Positions 45,136 through 56,657 of a DNA stretch of 64,000 bases are shown here, piece after piece. The position numbers were made by a program, and so were the translations under genes. Below the pieces are notes generated by a model. That model was not told where the DNA came from, searched no databases, and was given only the letters and a program-made list of their open reading frames with translations. The first letter of the stretch is position 1. Each line of letters begins with the position of its first letter. Source of the stretch: Rostrohypoxylon terebratum (lineage: Eukaryota; Ascomycota; Sordariomycetes; Xylariales; Hypoxylaceae); the NCBI GenBank assembly GCA_022497145.1, contig MU385963.1:1-64000 (forward strand), read 5' to 3'.

Positions 45136-47510
45136 ATGTCGGCGGTCAGTCGCATCCGCGGCGCTTTCGCCGTACCTAGGAAGGGTGAAACGTTCGAGTT
45201 GCGAGCTGGCCTAGTATCTCAGTATGCGTGGGAGAGGAAAGAGTCAATTCAGAAAACTATCATGGCTATGACGTTAGGCAAAGATGTGTCACAGCTATTC
45301 CCAGATGTTCTCAAGAATATTGCGACTGGCGACCTCGACCAAAAGAAGCTGGTCTACCTCTATCTAATGTGAGTAGATGTCAGCTCTGAAATTCTATCAA
45401 AATAGTAAACTGACACAAACGGTAGGAACTATGCCAAGTCCCATCCCGACCTGTGTATCCTCGCTGTCAACACCTTTGTCCAAGATTCGGAAGACCCGAA
45501 CCCTCTCATAAGAGCACTTGCTATCAGGACCATGGGCTGCATCCGAGTAGATAAGATGGTGGATTACATGGAAGAGCCCCTAAGGAAAACATTACGAGAC
45601 GAGTCGCCGTACGTACGAAAAACAGCCGCCATCTGTGTCGCGAAGCTCTTCGACTTGAACCCCTCCATGTGCATAGAAAACGGATTCTTAGAGACACTCC
45701 AGGAGATGATCGGCGATCCCAATCCCATGGTTGTTGCAAACTCGGTTCAAGCATTGGCAGAAATAGCCGAGACGGCACCGGAAACAAGGGCATTGGTTAT
45801 AACGCCGGCAACACTCAAAAAATTGCTTATGGCGCTGAATGAGTGCACAGAATGGGGTAGAGTGACAATCCTTTCGACGTTAGCGGACTACCCACCACAG
45901 GATGTCAAGGAATCGGAGCACATCTGTGAGAGAGTAGCGCCGCAGTTCCAACATGTCAACCCGAGTGTTGTACTTGCTGCTGTCAAGGTGGTGTTCATTC
46001 ACATGAGATTAATTAACGGTGATCTCGTGAGGCAATACCTGAAGAAGATGGCACCTCCTCTTGGTTAGTAAGCCTTGCCCTCATATCTAGGCATATTGCT
46101 AATATGTATAGTTACCCTCGTCGCATCCGCCCCTGAAGTCCAATACGTCGCACTACGGAACATCGATCTCCTTTTACAAGCTAAACCCGATATACTTAGC
46201 AAGGAACTAAGAGTGTTTTTCTGTAAATACAACGACCCGCCATACGTCAAACTGCAGAAGCTCGAGATTATGGTGAGAATAGCAAACGAGAAGAATTATG
46301 AACAGCTGCTGGCCGAATTGAAGGAGTACGCTTTGGAAGTGGATATGGACTTTGTCCGAAGGGCTGTCAAAGCCATTGGGCAGGTCGCAATCAAGATCGA
46401 AGGTGCAAGCGAGAAATGCGTCAATGCACTGCTAGATCTAATTGCTACCAAGGTTAACTATGTGGTTCAAGAGGTTATTGTGGTCATTAAGGACATTCTC
46501 CGGAAGTATCCTGGTTACGAGGGGGTCATTCCGACGCTTTGCAACCACATCGACGAGCTTGACGAGCCCAATGCGCGGGGCTCGTTGATATGGATTGTCG
46601 GTGAGTATGCGGAGAAGATCAATAATGCGGACGAGATACTAGCGAGCTTCGTGGATGGCTTCATGGAGGAATTTACGCAAACTCAGTTGCAGATCCTGAC
46701 GGCTGTTGTCAAATTGTTTTTGAAGAAGCCAAGCAATAACCAGGGGCTAGTACAGAAGGTTCTGCAGGCAGCGACGGCGGAGAACGATAATCCGGATATT
46801 CGAGATCGGGCGTACGTCTATTGGCGACTTCTATCAGGGGATCTCAACGTTGCAAAGGTACAGTACCTTTAAGGCCCCTTTTTTTCCTCGATTGCCAAGC
46901 TCACCAATTTTAGAATATCATTTTGTCACAGAAACCCGCCATCACAACAACGATGACAAGCTTACCAGCAACCTTACTGGAGCAACTTCTTGGAGAGTTG
47001 TCTACGCTGGCCTCTGTCTACCACAAGCCTCCTGAGTCGTTTGTTGGTAAGGGACGTTTTGGCGCCGACGAAATCCAACGTGCAGCCATCCAAGAACAGC
47101 GACAAAATGCGGCGGAGAATCCTATCGCCGCGTCGGTTGCCGCGGCTACCCAAAACGGACAGCAATCACAGAACAACATCGAAAATCTCCTGGATATCGA
47201 CTTCGACGGCGCGGCACCAGCATCGCAAGAGCAGAATTCGGCATCCGCCACTCCAGATCGCGTAGCAAGCCCGGCTGCTGGCGCACCTTCGGGCGGAATG
47301 GCGGATATGATGGGTCTCTTCGACGCACCAGCGCCTCAGAGCGGTCCTAGCGGTGGCGGTGTCAGCGATATTATGAGCGGGTTCGGCGGATTGGACTTAA
47401 GCGGGTCAAGCCAGCCTCCGCCCGCGGGAGTACAGCTCGGTCACGCGAGCGGAAGCGCAACTACGGAGCAGAAGACGTCGAACAATGATGATTTGTTGGG
47501 TCTTTTCTAA
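45136..47510 (+). CDS. APL2: AP-1 complex large subunit beta (beta-adaptin)
   Basis: Four exons, 45136-45368, 45426-46063, 46112-46857 and 46914-47510, give 737 residues. The adaptin trunk is highly conserved: [51 protein letters not shown], and a long run of HEAT-like helical repeats. The hinge begins after about residue 590 and carries a clathrin-box-like NLLDIDF and C-terminal DDLLGLF. No ear (appendage) domain follows, as usual for filamentous-fungal AP-1 beta. It works with gamma, mu and sigma subunits on trans-Golgi/endosome clathrin coats. The similar AP-2 beta cannot be excluded by sequence alone, so the symbol is the less certain part. Confidence 0.93.
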
Positions 47511-48128
47511 GCGAAGCTGGAGAGTACAACCCCGATGAAGCTAACACTCGAAATTCCTAGGCTGGTGGTGGTCGGGGAATAGGAAGGACAACCTTTTGGA
47601 TCTGTGGTAGAGTGGAGTCTGTAAGGTGTCACGGTATAGTGACTGTGTCAGGGGGGAGGTTGGTTCCATTATGGAAAAGTTTAAGTGTCGGTACCTTGAT
47701 TGATAATGAGACCAAGGCTTAGTTTATTAGACGAAGAATATTATGAATGATGCGAAGAACCATTGCGCTTCTCCAAGCTTAGTGCCGTGTGACCATAAAT
47801 GTTTTATATGTAAATCTATGCCCATTCCTCGATCCAATAAGCCCTAGTAAGTAGGTAGGTTGCATCTATTATCCCGTCTATCTCTCTAATCGATACTTGG
47901 CCCATATGTCTACTTATTCGACAATGGTATCTTAATCCAGCTCTGTAGTTGCTGACTAAACTCAATCATGTCCTAAACCCAGCTTTTTCGCCTCGCGCCC
48001 TCTTCGCCCTCGTTTTATATCGTACAGGTCCAACTTCACCCCGTCATATTACTTATTATTACACCACCACCCACTCACTCACTCACTTACTCACTCAGCC
48101 ACATACACACCATCACCACAATCACCGC
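47511..48128. other. Intergenic between convergent genes
   Basis: 618 bases; 3' flanks of beta-adaptin and the BolA gene. A CTCA-type microsatellite lies near 48070-48100. No gene seen. Confidence 0.6.
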
Positions 48129-48608
48129 TCAGGCATCCACCCCCTCGACCCGACCCTGCACGGTGCCGGCGAGAGGCGGGCCCTCGCCGCCGCTGCCGCT
48201 GCTGCTGCTGGCCTTGTCGCGCTCCCACTCCTCGGGAGTCTGGCACTTGGCGCTCCAGGCGTGGATGGCGGCGATCTCGGTCTTCAGGGCGGCGTTGACG
48301 GCGCGGTGGCGCTTCAGGCTGTTCTGGCCCGCGAAGGCGGGGGAGACTATGAGGGAGGTGAAGGATTGGCCACAGCCGCCTGTGTTTTGAGGGGTGGTTG
48401 GTTAGTCGGGGCTTGGTGTGTTGGACATGGGATGGGATGGGATGGGAGCTAATGGATGGGAATGGATGGATGGATGGATGGATGTTGGAGTGGGTTGGGG
48501 AGGAACGGAGGACGCACCGGACATATCGGTGACTTCGACGTGGACCGCCTGGAGACGCTCGGTGAGCGCCGCTTTCAGCGACGTCTCGGTGATTGTGGAG
48601 TCGCTCAT
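48129..48608 (-). CDS. BolA-family protein (Fra2/Bol-like)
   Basis: Two exons, 48608-48518 and 48379-48129, joined across a 138-nt intron, give 113 residues. The joined protein shows the BolA fold pattern: LKAALTERLQAVHVEVTDMS, then GGCGQSF with the conserved Cys, then FAGQNSLKRHRAVNAALKTE, with HRAVNAAL the helix-turn signature, and a C-terminal WERDK. A short Ser/Gly-rich tail follows. BolA proteins work with monothiol glutaredoxins in iron-sulfur cluster trafficking or iron sensing. No mitochondrial presequence is apparent, which favours the cytosolic Fra2/Bol2-like type, an inference. The intron carries a GGGAT/ATGG minisatellite. Confidence 0.88.
48426..48484. repeat. GGGAT/ATGG minisatellite within the BolA intron
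   Basis: Tandem GGGAT units (48426-48446) are followed by ATGG units (about 48464-48483), wholly inside the intron of the BolA gene. Confidence 0.85.
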
Positions 48609-49214
48609 CTTGTTGCTCGGGCTTATGCTATTGCGCGTAGAAAAGTATCTCGTATTTAACCTTTCCTAGGGAAAATGCTCATGCTTTGCCTAAGGTTATA
48701 GGCATACAATGGTAGGGAAAGAACAGTCCGTTGGTTTTGTTTGATCGGGGGACGTCGATGTTTAAAAAAGCGATTACAAGCGACAACTGCCCCGCGATGA
48801 TGAAATGGGATCTCGGTTGGTAATGCTCACACATCTCCGACAAGGGAGGGTAAGTGGGGTGTGTGGGGTATCCATTTGTGGGATAAGTGGCTGGAGATTT
48901 TGAGTTAGTATCCACTTCAACGTTACGCAGGTTATGTAATAGGATTTCTTACCACGTTATGGTATCTTAGAACTACACTATGTACATTGTATTAGTTTGT
49001 TCACCAAACGGGCTATCTTAATACGGTGGGCCACATGCTAAGAACCTTTGAAACATGCATTAGGTCATTAGGTAAGCGTATGAAATCCCATCTGATTTGC
49101 CCCACCAAAATCGCGGGACACAATAATCCTCGGAGCTCGGGCATCTTCCCGATTAAAGCCTTGCCGTAATTGCAACGACAACCAGCACGTAAGAGACGGG
49201 AGGCTCCGAGTGCA
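48609..49214. other. Intergenic between divergent BolA and NIF3 genes
   Basis: 606 bases serving as two promoters. No gene seen. Confidence 0.6.
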
Positions 49215-50571
49215 ATGTCCTCTTATCGACAGCTGATAACCCCGAAACATCTACTAAGGCAACTCTCGTTCTGTCCGCCTCTTGCTCCTGCTTCTCAAAT
49301 CGGAAGAGCCAGAATCATATCCACCATCCCAAGATTGAGTGGGGGTAATAGTCTTTCAATACAAGACGATACTCAAAGATACCTCAAGACCCATCGCACA
49401 TTTACAAGGCCAGAGCGTGTCTTTAGCACAGCAAGCGCGATGGCGGCAGCGCCGCCAGCTTCTCTAACCGATGCGGTGGTAGCCGCGATGAGGACACTGT
49501 TAGTAGCCTTCAAATGGCCCCTTGAGTGACCGATCTCTATTTTGCCCAGAATTCCAGATCGCAATCAAATATCAGACTAATATCGGTTGTACACAGCTTC
49601 CCCGAAGAGCTTGCGGATAGAGCGTGGGACAATACTGGTTGTAAGACAAGTCTATTTTATTTTTAATGACTCATGAAACTAACGCCGACGCAGTGCTTCT
49701 TGGACAAGCGCCGTTGCCGCCGTCCGCGGTAATTGAAAAGGGTGGTGGCACAGTGCTCCTAACGAATGACTTGACGTCGGCAGTGGTAGATGAAGCTCTG
49801 GAAGAGCGCGCTAATATGATTATCTGCTACCGTATGAATTCCACGCCTCACCTCTACATGTGCCGGGTCAGAACAAATGTCGCTAACTAACACGGCGCAG
49901 ACCCGGTCATCTTCAGACCCCTGAAATCTCTTACTACCAAGGACCCAATGCAGACTCTCCTCTTGCGCCTAGCCGCCGAAAGGATTTCGGTCTATTGTCC
50001 CCACACGGCCATGGATGCGGCCAGCGGAGGGTTGAACGACTGGCTATGTGACATACTTCTAGACGGCGAACACCAGGTAAAACGCACGGTGGTCCAGCCC
50101 ATCTCCCGTCCCCTGCCTGAAGGACACGAGTACACCGGATATGGACGCACGGTTGAATTGAGCCGACCTGTGACCCTGCAAACCCTCCTAAAACGGCTAT
50201 CTGCCGGGATAGGAGGCCAACGTTACATCATGGTAGCCCTACCGCCAACCTTGAAGGGCCTCACCAACACGCAGGAAATCTCCAAGGTGGCCGTATGCGC
50301 GGGCTCGGGTGCTGACGTGCTTAAGGATACAGATGCGCAGGTCTTGGTAACGGGCGAGATGGCACACCATTACGCACTTCGACATACTCAGCTTGGCCAG
50401 ATTGTGGTGACCGTGTTCCACAGCAACTCGGAACGCAAGTACCTAGAAACGAGACTTAAGCCGATGCTCGAAATCGAACTAGAGACGACGGCGTTTGGCG
50501 ATACGCGCGTCGTCGTCAGTAAGGCGGACCGCGACCCGTTCGAAGTAATTGATGTTAGAGATTTAGCTTAG
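49215..50571 (+). CDS. NIF3: NIF3-like dinuclear metal-binding protein
   Basis: Four exons, 49215-49498, 49597-49640, 49694-49831 and 49901-50571, give 378 residues; exon 2 is only 44 nt. The joins rebuild FPEELADRAWDNTGLLLGQ and ICYHPVIFRPLKSL, the NIF3 hallmarks. Later conserved parts are VYCPHTAMDAASGGLNDWL, VAVCAGSGADVL, TGEMAHHYAL and FHSNSERKYLE, which hold the His/Glu/Asp metal ligands. The first 75 residues are basic, Ser/Thr-rich and low in acidic residues, like a mitochondrial targeting sequence; an in-frame ATG at 49440 (MAAAPPASLTD) would give a cytosolic form. Its biochemical role is poorly known across life. The gene is convergent with VPS51, 200 bases apart. Confidence 0.92.
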
Positions 50572-50771
50572 GTGCTAGTGCTGGCGCTGGAATTTAGATT
50601 TGACGGCCTCGCCGAGGTTAGAGCTGACGTGGTTACTATGCACCATTCGTCGAATTCTACCCAATTTGGTGAGCTGCATCAGGGGAAAGCGACAGGGGAC
50701 AATGACGGGGACCGCGGATCAGGCCATCAATCTTGAGACTGGGGGTATCACAAGCCGTAGATACCCGTGAA

Positions 50772-51800
50772 TCACGAATTATTCGTCAGATTCCGCCAAT
50801 TCCCTTTGCTCGGTTCTCCTTTCAGAGCTGCGTCGCCATCCTCTATGCATGCGTCTACATCAATCCCGCCAACACCTTGCTCTTTCCATACCAATAAAAG
50901 TTCCCGGGGCATTTTCCACGCCTGCCGTGCGTCCTCTAACCGTCCTTCAGCGACGAGTGCTCGTACTTTGTCGGGGGCGTCTAGCACCTCGGTGGCGAGT
51001 TGTTTCGTTCGTGCTCTTCGCTTCCGCGCCTCCTCTGCCTCAGTGCTCGTAGCATCGGGCGGCGGGACCGATTTTCGTAGCGAATCTCGTATCGCCGAGG
51101 CTTGCGAGTAGATCTGAGCAATCGCCGGGTCGAGCGTAGAAGCCATCGGGTTCAATGGGTCCATATTCGTCCGCATCTTTATTGTCCATCAGCACCTTGA
51201 CGTCCTCGTAGCTTATCTCCAATCCATCCCAAGAAAGCCAAGTGAAACCAAAGAACGAGAAAATGAAACACCAACCTTCCGTATCGTCTCCGTAGCTGTA
51301 ATCAACTTGCTGTAATTGTCGTATACCAACGCCTTCTTCTCTGCATCCAGTGCCCTCGTCTCACCCAGAATTTTCGTGTACAATCGTAGCAGCTCTTCCA
51401 TGCCGTTTTCGGCCAGCGCCTTCTTGACGAAGGCCTCGGCATCGAAGTCCGGCCTGTCCATCTCGCTCGGCGCGACTTCCGAGTACTGCTCGTGTTGCGG
51501 TCCGCCGGATGTCTCGCCGAAGGGATCGGTAACCTCGACGACGGGGGTAGCGGCGGCGGCTTGCTTCTTGAGGTTGTAGTAGGCGCGCAGGGCGGCGCGG
51601 TTGCTCTTGATCACACCCGGGGCGCGGCCGGAGGGGGACGGGGAGGGCACAGTGGCGGTTAGGTTGGGACTTCCGATCTTGGGCGACCCGATGGGTGAGC
51701 GCGAGGCGTCGAGGCTGGGCCGCGTGGAGGACGTCGGCGTCGTGCCTTGGTACGAGGGCATGCGCCGCAGGGGGTCGCGGGGGGAAGCTATCGTTGACAT
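50772..51800 (-). CDS. VPS51: VPS51, GARP tethering complex subunit
   Basis: Two exons, 51800-51276 and 51176-50772, joined at TETIRK/MRTNMDPLNPM, give 309 residues. The N-terminal third is disordered and rich in Ser-Pro (SPIGSPKIGSPN). The core NRAALRAYYNLKK, FDAEAFVKKAL, LYTKILGETRALDAEKKALVYDNYSKLI and the MRTNMDPL helix match the Vps51/Vps67 family. The protein links the GARP/EARP complex to SNAREs in retrograde endosome-to-Golgi transport. Length is typical for fungal forms, which are much shorter than animal VPS51. The intron (99 nt) has a GTTGGT donor, a little unusual. No odd residues noted. Confidence 0.9.
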
Positions 51801-52295
51801 GTTTCAGGATAATGCGATTATGGGATAGTTTCTTCTGTCAATGATTATTGTCGTGAGGACCAATATGAGGTAAGCCGGCGGTCGAATACAGGAGTGAATA
51901 GGGATTGATAGTGATGATGTTGATGACGTGTGAAGATTACAGATTGGAAGGTTTCGTTGTAGGTTCAAGTTAGTGAGGCTTTAGTGCATTAGTGGCAGAT
52001 CTCCCGGTGATCATAGCGCGCGAAGCCACTGTGGCGGAAGCTCCAGGGTTTGCTTTAGGGTCGCCCTTGCTTGCCGTATAATGCTTCCAATTGACATCAC
52101 ACTTCAACTTTCAAGGGTCTAGCTCATTAAATCTCAACCTTACATAGTAAGAGCTTAAATCAACATCCCCGATCTATATCTTATCTTTTTATTCCTTTAT
52201 CCTCTTATGCATATATGCGAAGATGAAAATGGCAGAAGAAATGTGAATATGAGGGTTCGCATAAGGAAAGTCATCACCAAACACTCCTCATCACC
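51801..52295. other. Intergenic between divergent VPS51 and RMI1 genes
   Basis: 495 bases; two promoters, no gene seen. Confidence 0.6.
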
Positions 52296-53060
52296 ATGAG
52301 CGCAGACCTCGCAGCACAAATCCGCGCCAGCTTGCAGAGCCAGGGTCTACCCACCCCGTCCTTAGCATGGATCCAGAGCGCCCTACCCAACCGGAACCCG
52401 CTCCCTCCGCTGCCGGCCCTAGTAGCCACGGTGAAAACTCGCCTCCTCGCAGCGGACATAACTAACCCAGCCCTCTTCGAGGCCCCCGGCCCCGCCTTCC
52501 CGCCTAACTTGTGCAATCCGGAAGTCAAGGAGACCAAGCTGCCCCGCGACGTCCCCGTTCAAGTCCTGGATATCGATAACCTGTCGAAGAGCAAGTGGGA
52601 GCAGGTCGAGGAGCTAGAGGCCATAGCGCGCGGGGAGCAGACTCGCGGGCGCGAGATCATCCGCTTGCCTACCGGGAACGAGGACGGGGAGGAGGGCGAC
52701 GACGGCGGAGGCCCGGGGTCGGCTGCGCAGCAGGGCTCGTCTGGGAGGGACACCGCACCCAATGCTGGGATCGCGAGCGCGGCGAGGAGCGCCACGCACC
52801 GTCTCGTGCTGCAGGATTGCAGGGGCCAGAAGGCACACGCGCTCGAGCTGAAGCGGATAGACCGGATCGGCGTCGGTTCGCTCAATATCGGCGAGAAGAT
52901 GGTGATTAAGAGGGGCGCGACGGTCGCTAGGGGAGTGTTGTTGCTGGAGCCCGCCACATGTGTCGTGCTCGGCGGAAAGGTGGAGGCTTGGCAGAAGGCG
53001 TGGGTCGATGGACGCTTGGCGAGGTTGAGGGAGGCTGTTGGTGCTGACGTTCGAGGGTGA
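52296..53060 (+). CDS. RMI1: RMI1, RecQ-mediated genome instability protein 1
   Basis: A single exon of 254 residues. The N-terminal helical part (SLAWIQSALP) is followed by an OB-fold region: DVPVQVLDIDNLSKSKWEQV, an acidic Gly-rich loop at roughly residues 125-160, then RLVLQDCRGQKAHALELKRI and IGEKMVIKRGATVARGVLLL, and VVLGGKVEAW near the end. This is the Rmi1 N-terminal family. The protein forms the STR/BTR complex with the RecQ helicase Sgs1/BLM and topoisomerase III and dissolves double Holliday junctions in the nucleus. Its short length is normal for ascomycetes. The disordered loop inside the OB-fold is longer than in yeast. Confidence 0.88.
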   Translation: MSADLAAQIRASLQSQGLPTPSLAWIQSALPNRNPLPPLPALVATVKTRLLAADITNPALFEAPGPAFPPNLCNPEVKETKLPRDVPVQVLDIDNLSKSKWEQVEELEAIARGEQTRGREIIRLPTGNEDGEEGDDGGGPGSAAQQGSSGRDTAPNAGIASAARSATHRLVLQDCRGQKAHALELKRIDRIGVGSLNIGEKMVIKRGATVARGVLLLEPATCVVLGGKVEAWQKAWVDGRLARLREAVGADVRG

Positions 53061-53787
53061 GATTTTGCTTACCTAGCTATTGGGCATATATACGCTCTGC
53101 ATAGGAGGTATGGGGGCTGTGGCGGTGTTGTAATAAGCTTATGAGCTTCTACGATGAATATTTATGGACGATATTCACAAATGGGCTTGATTGTAAACAT
53201 GCTCGGTAGTAAGCAAGGGGCCGTTGTTGAAGGTGCAAAAGAGCTTCACAACATATAGATTAATAATTGTGGATGGGCAGAAGCAACTCTTGAGAGTTAT
53301 TTTTACTCCTTCAATATCTACACGCAGTTTCATCTTGAAAACATGACGGACGGGTATTAAAACTATGAACTGCAAAGTATTTGCATACTTAGGTACATAG
53401 CACTATAGGTAGGTAGGACCTGGTAGGTTTCTCAACAATGGATATTCTGGACAGGTAAGGTTTGCAGGAAAACCGGGATAGGGCTCCTGCAGTACCTGAA
53501 AATTGGGTCCGGGGCGGCTATTTTTAGCGGACCCAGCCCTGGAGTCCCCATAATTTCCGTTTAAACACGCTATGGTCGCTGCATTATTAGACTTCAACTG
53601 TCCAACAACATCCAAAATTACCTAATATTCCAATGATCCGCGGCGTTTTCTAAACGAACACTCATTATACCTGCTTGGATCTCATTTACAATACACGGTC
53701 TATATAAACCGATGAAACGTTAATCATTCTAGATCTCATGAGTTCACATTACAGTCAGCAAGGGTATGCGAAATCTGATCTAAGAAT
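53061..53787. other. Intergenic, promoter of the glycosidase-like gene
   Basis: 727 AT-rich bases; TATA-like box near the right end. No gene seen. Confidence 0.55.
53701..53707 (+). promoter_or_regulatory. TATA box of the glycosidase-like gene
   Basis: TATATAAA-type sequence, about 85 nt before the ATG at 53788. Confidence 0.4.
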
Positions 53788-56657
53788 ATGTCTGCAAGGC
53801 AGTTCCCTGGACTTCTGAAGGTACCTGTTGTAGGCTCCATATTTCGCCAGGCTAGCGACAGCCGCCGCATGCGCGATGACGGTACGGCTTTACTGGAAGA
53901 TGACCCGCTAAGCATACCGCTGGAGACTATCGAGCCAAATCCGCGCTCATCTCCTCGGCGGCCTGGCCCAGCAGCGTGGAGTCATCACCGCGCCAGATCG
54001 GGGTGGAATAGGTCATGTCAGCTCGTTATATTCATTGCCATACTAGGGGGACTGCTGTTAGCGGTATTATTGCCCCGCCGACACTCATCTGTTCCTGCTC
54101 CCATCAACGATGGTCTATTGCCTTGTGGTAGTTCTAGATACTCGATCAACGACGTAAGTCTACACCAAACTCCGGACTTCAGGCCGATTCTAACAAAAAG
54201 CATAAGCATACATGTTACCAAAGCAGTTTCCTATGCCCGGTTGTTGATAAAAAGCGCACATTGAAATGTGGCAATGCCTGTTATTCACCTCGCGACTTTT
54301 TGTAAGCCCCTCCATTAGCAGTGAAATTCAAATGCCGTACCTAACTACCTAATGATTCAAAGTTGCAATAATGGGAAGTTGGCCCAGGTTCAGGCCCCCA
54401 ATCTGAGCGAAAAACCCCCAGCCCAAGACACAAGTCGGGGAACATGTACAACTACGCCCAGTTATCTCCACTTGAGCGACCCTCCATATGAGAATTACTT
54501 CATGTCCGACTGTAGTAGCGCAAGCCAAGTCGTCATAACAAGCCCACTAGCTGATAGCGATCTCAAGATCATCAGTCCGAGACTTCTCGTGAGAATCATA
54601 GCCTAATTAACCCAGTTAAGTACTGACATACCGTCGTAGATTGCTTGGCCAGCGGGGAACAGTGGCATTGTGGCGTATTTTTCACCAGCAAATGGCGTGA
54701 ACGGAACGCTCGGCATAGGGCTTGAAAACACTACCCACACAAATCGCACCTTAGATCCGCTTGTTGGTGGCGTTGCTGGTATTCTAACCTTTAATTCCTC
54801 TGCAATACTTGACCTAGCCATCCTGGGGAGTATCAGGACAATAAGGGAGTTTATAGAAGGTCCAAGTTCCCTTTCGCCTAAGATCCAAGACGCGATCAAG
54901 ATTGAACAATTACCCGATGGGGGTGTCCTGCTGAATCGTCAGTGGCTTGATAAGACAACGGAGACGTTCCTAACATTTCACACTCTCAATCAAACAGCCA
55001 TCACTATTCAGGATGGCCATCCTCACTTCGAGAACGGCTCATATTCCTTCAACGCTTGGACCAATTACCCCCAGCTTGACCAACTTGGGGCGATGGATGT
55101 TATTAACTCCGCGTCCAAATCTGTCATCTTGGAAAACGAAGACGACGTAAAATCGCTCACCTTCCTCTCTTATAGTTCAAAGCTACTTGCTGGTGCTTGG
55201 AGATTCTTGACCTATTTTGGACGTGATAGTCTGATCTCTCTTCTTCTCCTACGGCCTATACTCAGCGAAGGTGATGGTGGAGCAGTGGAGGCCATTCTGG
55301 AGGCGGCCATCGAGCGTATAAACCCAAAGGATGGCACAGTGTGTCACGAAGAGACTATCGGGGACTACGCTTCGATATTGAATGAGCAGCAAGGTGTGGA
55401 CAGCACAGAACCCTTGTGTGATTACAAGATGATCGATACCGATTTCTTCCTTTTGATTTCTATGAACGACTATTTTGTCAACTCAGTTATCGGAAGGGCT
55501 CGCCGTGACATCTTCTTCGCAAAGAAAGCATCGGTGCTTCCCGGAAATCGAGGGATCAGTTTCGAAAACCTTACTCTGGCTACTACAGAGAAGATTATTA
55601 GGCTGACTGCTGATTTCGAACAATCGCCTGTGAAGGAGAATCTCATTCACCTCAATAAAGGTCAAACGGTGGGGCAGTGGCGCGATAGCGGTAGTGGGCT
55701 AGGCGGAGGTCGCATACCGTACGATGTGAACACAGCTCTAGTCCCCGCAGCGCTCAGGTCGATCGCATCGTTATCGAGCAGCGGTTTCTTCCCTTCGCAT
55801 CCTGAATGGGAATCTGCTGCTAGTAATCGTGCTGTACATTGGGAAGACAAGACACTTTCCTTCTTCCAAGTCAACATCACAGCAGAAAAAGCACAAGACC
55901 TTGTTAAGAACTACGTCAACGCATCAAGATTTCCAGGTGATGTTGACTTCTCCAGCTTGAACTCGTCGATCTTATTCCATGGTCTAGCACTCGATGGCAA
56001 AGACCACCAACCTATCGTGAAAGCCATGAACACAGACGACTGCTTCCGGCTTTTCCTTCTCAACAGCACCGACGAGGTCCAACTGTCGGCCTTCCTTTCT
56101 CAAGTAGCCGATAATATACTGCGCCCCTTTCCGCTGGGTCTTTCTACGACTGTCGGACTGGTCGTTTCAAATCCGGCTTACGGGGATGGATCCGTAGACG
56201 TAAGAGAATTCTCAGAGAGAGCGTATCACGGAACGGTCGTCTGGAGTTGGCAGCTTGCCATGATGGCGGCGGGGTTAGAGAAGCAGCTTGGGCGATGCGA
56301 ATTCGAACAACTAGCGTTTTGTGCCGACACTGAGTTACACGGTCAAGTCATTGAAGCGTACAACCATCTGTGGGACCTAATAGACGCCAACCGTGAGCAT
56401 TTGAGCAGCGAAGTGTGGAGTTGGATATACAGGGACAACGGCTTCCAATACACACCTTTAGGTTCCCTGCCGCCCCTGGAAGGACAGAGCCCAGTTGGTT
56501 CGTAGTTGACTACAGAGGATTCGAAGGCACCTAGCTAACTCGTATAACAGAAAGTGATATTCGGCAGCTTTGGAGCCTGACATTCTTGGCAATAAAGAGA
56601 AATAAGGTATACTCCAGGGTTTCCCAGACAGAAGATTCTGGGTCTCTTGTGCGGTGA
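53788..56657 (+). CDS. Membrane-anchored six-hairpin glycosidase-like protein
   Basis: Exons: 53788-54153, a probable one ending at 54301 (start about 54215-54223, unresolved), 54363-54588, 54640-56497 and 56551-56657, about 880 residues. The N-terminus has a cytosolic basic part and one membrane helix (LVIFIAILGGLLLAVLL), a type II anchor. After the helix come a Cys-containing segment, then LLIAWPAGNSGIVAYFSP and a conserved catalytic-like region: LLAGAWRFLTYFGRDSLISL, VCHEETIGDYASIL, YKMIDTDFFL and GGGRIPYDVNTALVPAALR. These resemble fungal six-hairpin glycosidase proteins annotated as glycogen debranching-like or GH63-like. Acidic residues in HEETIGDY and YKMIDTD could be catalytic. Several Asn-x-Ser/Thr sites suit a secretory location. 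The final exon gives ESDIRQLWSLTFLAIKRNK. Activity is unproven. Confidence 0.8.
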
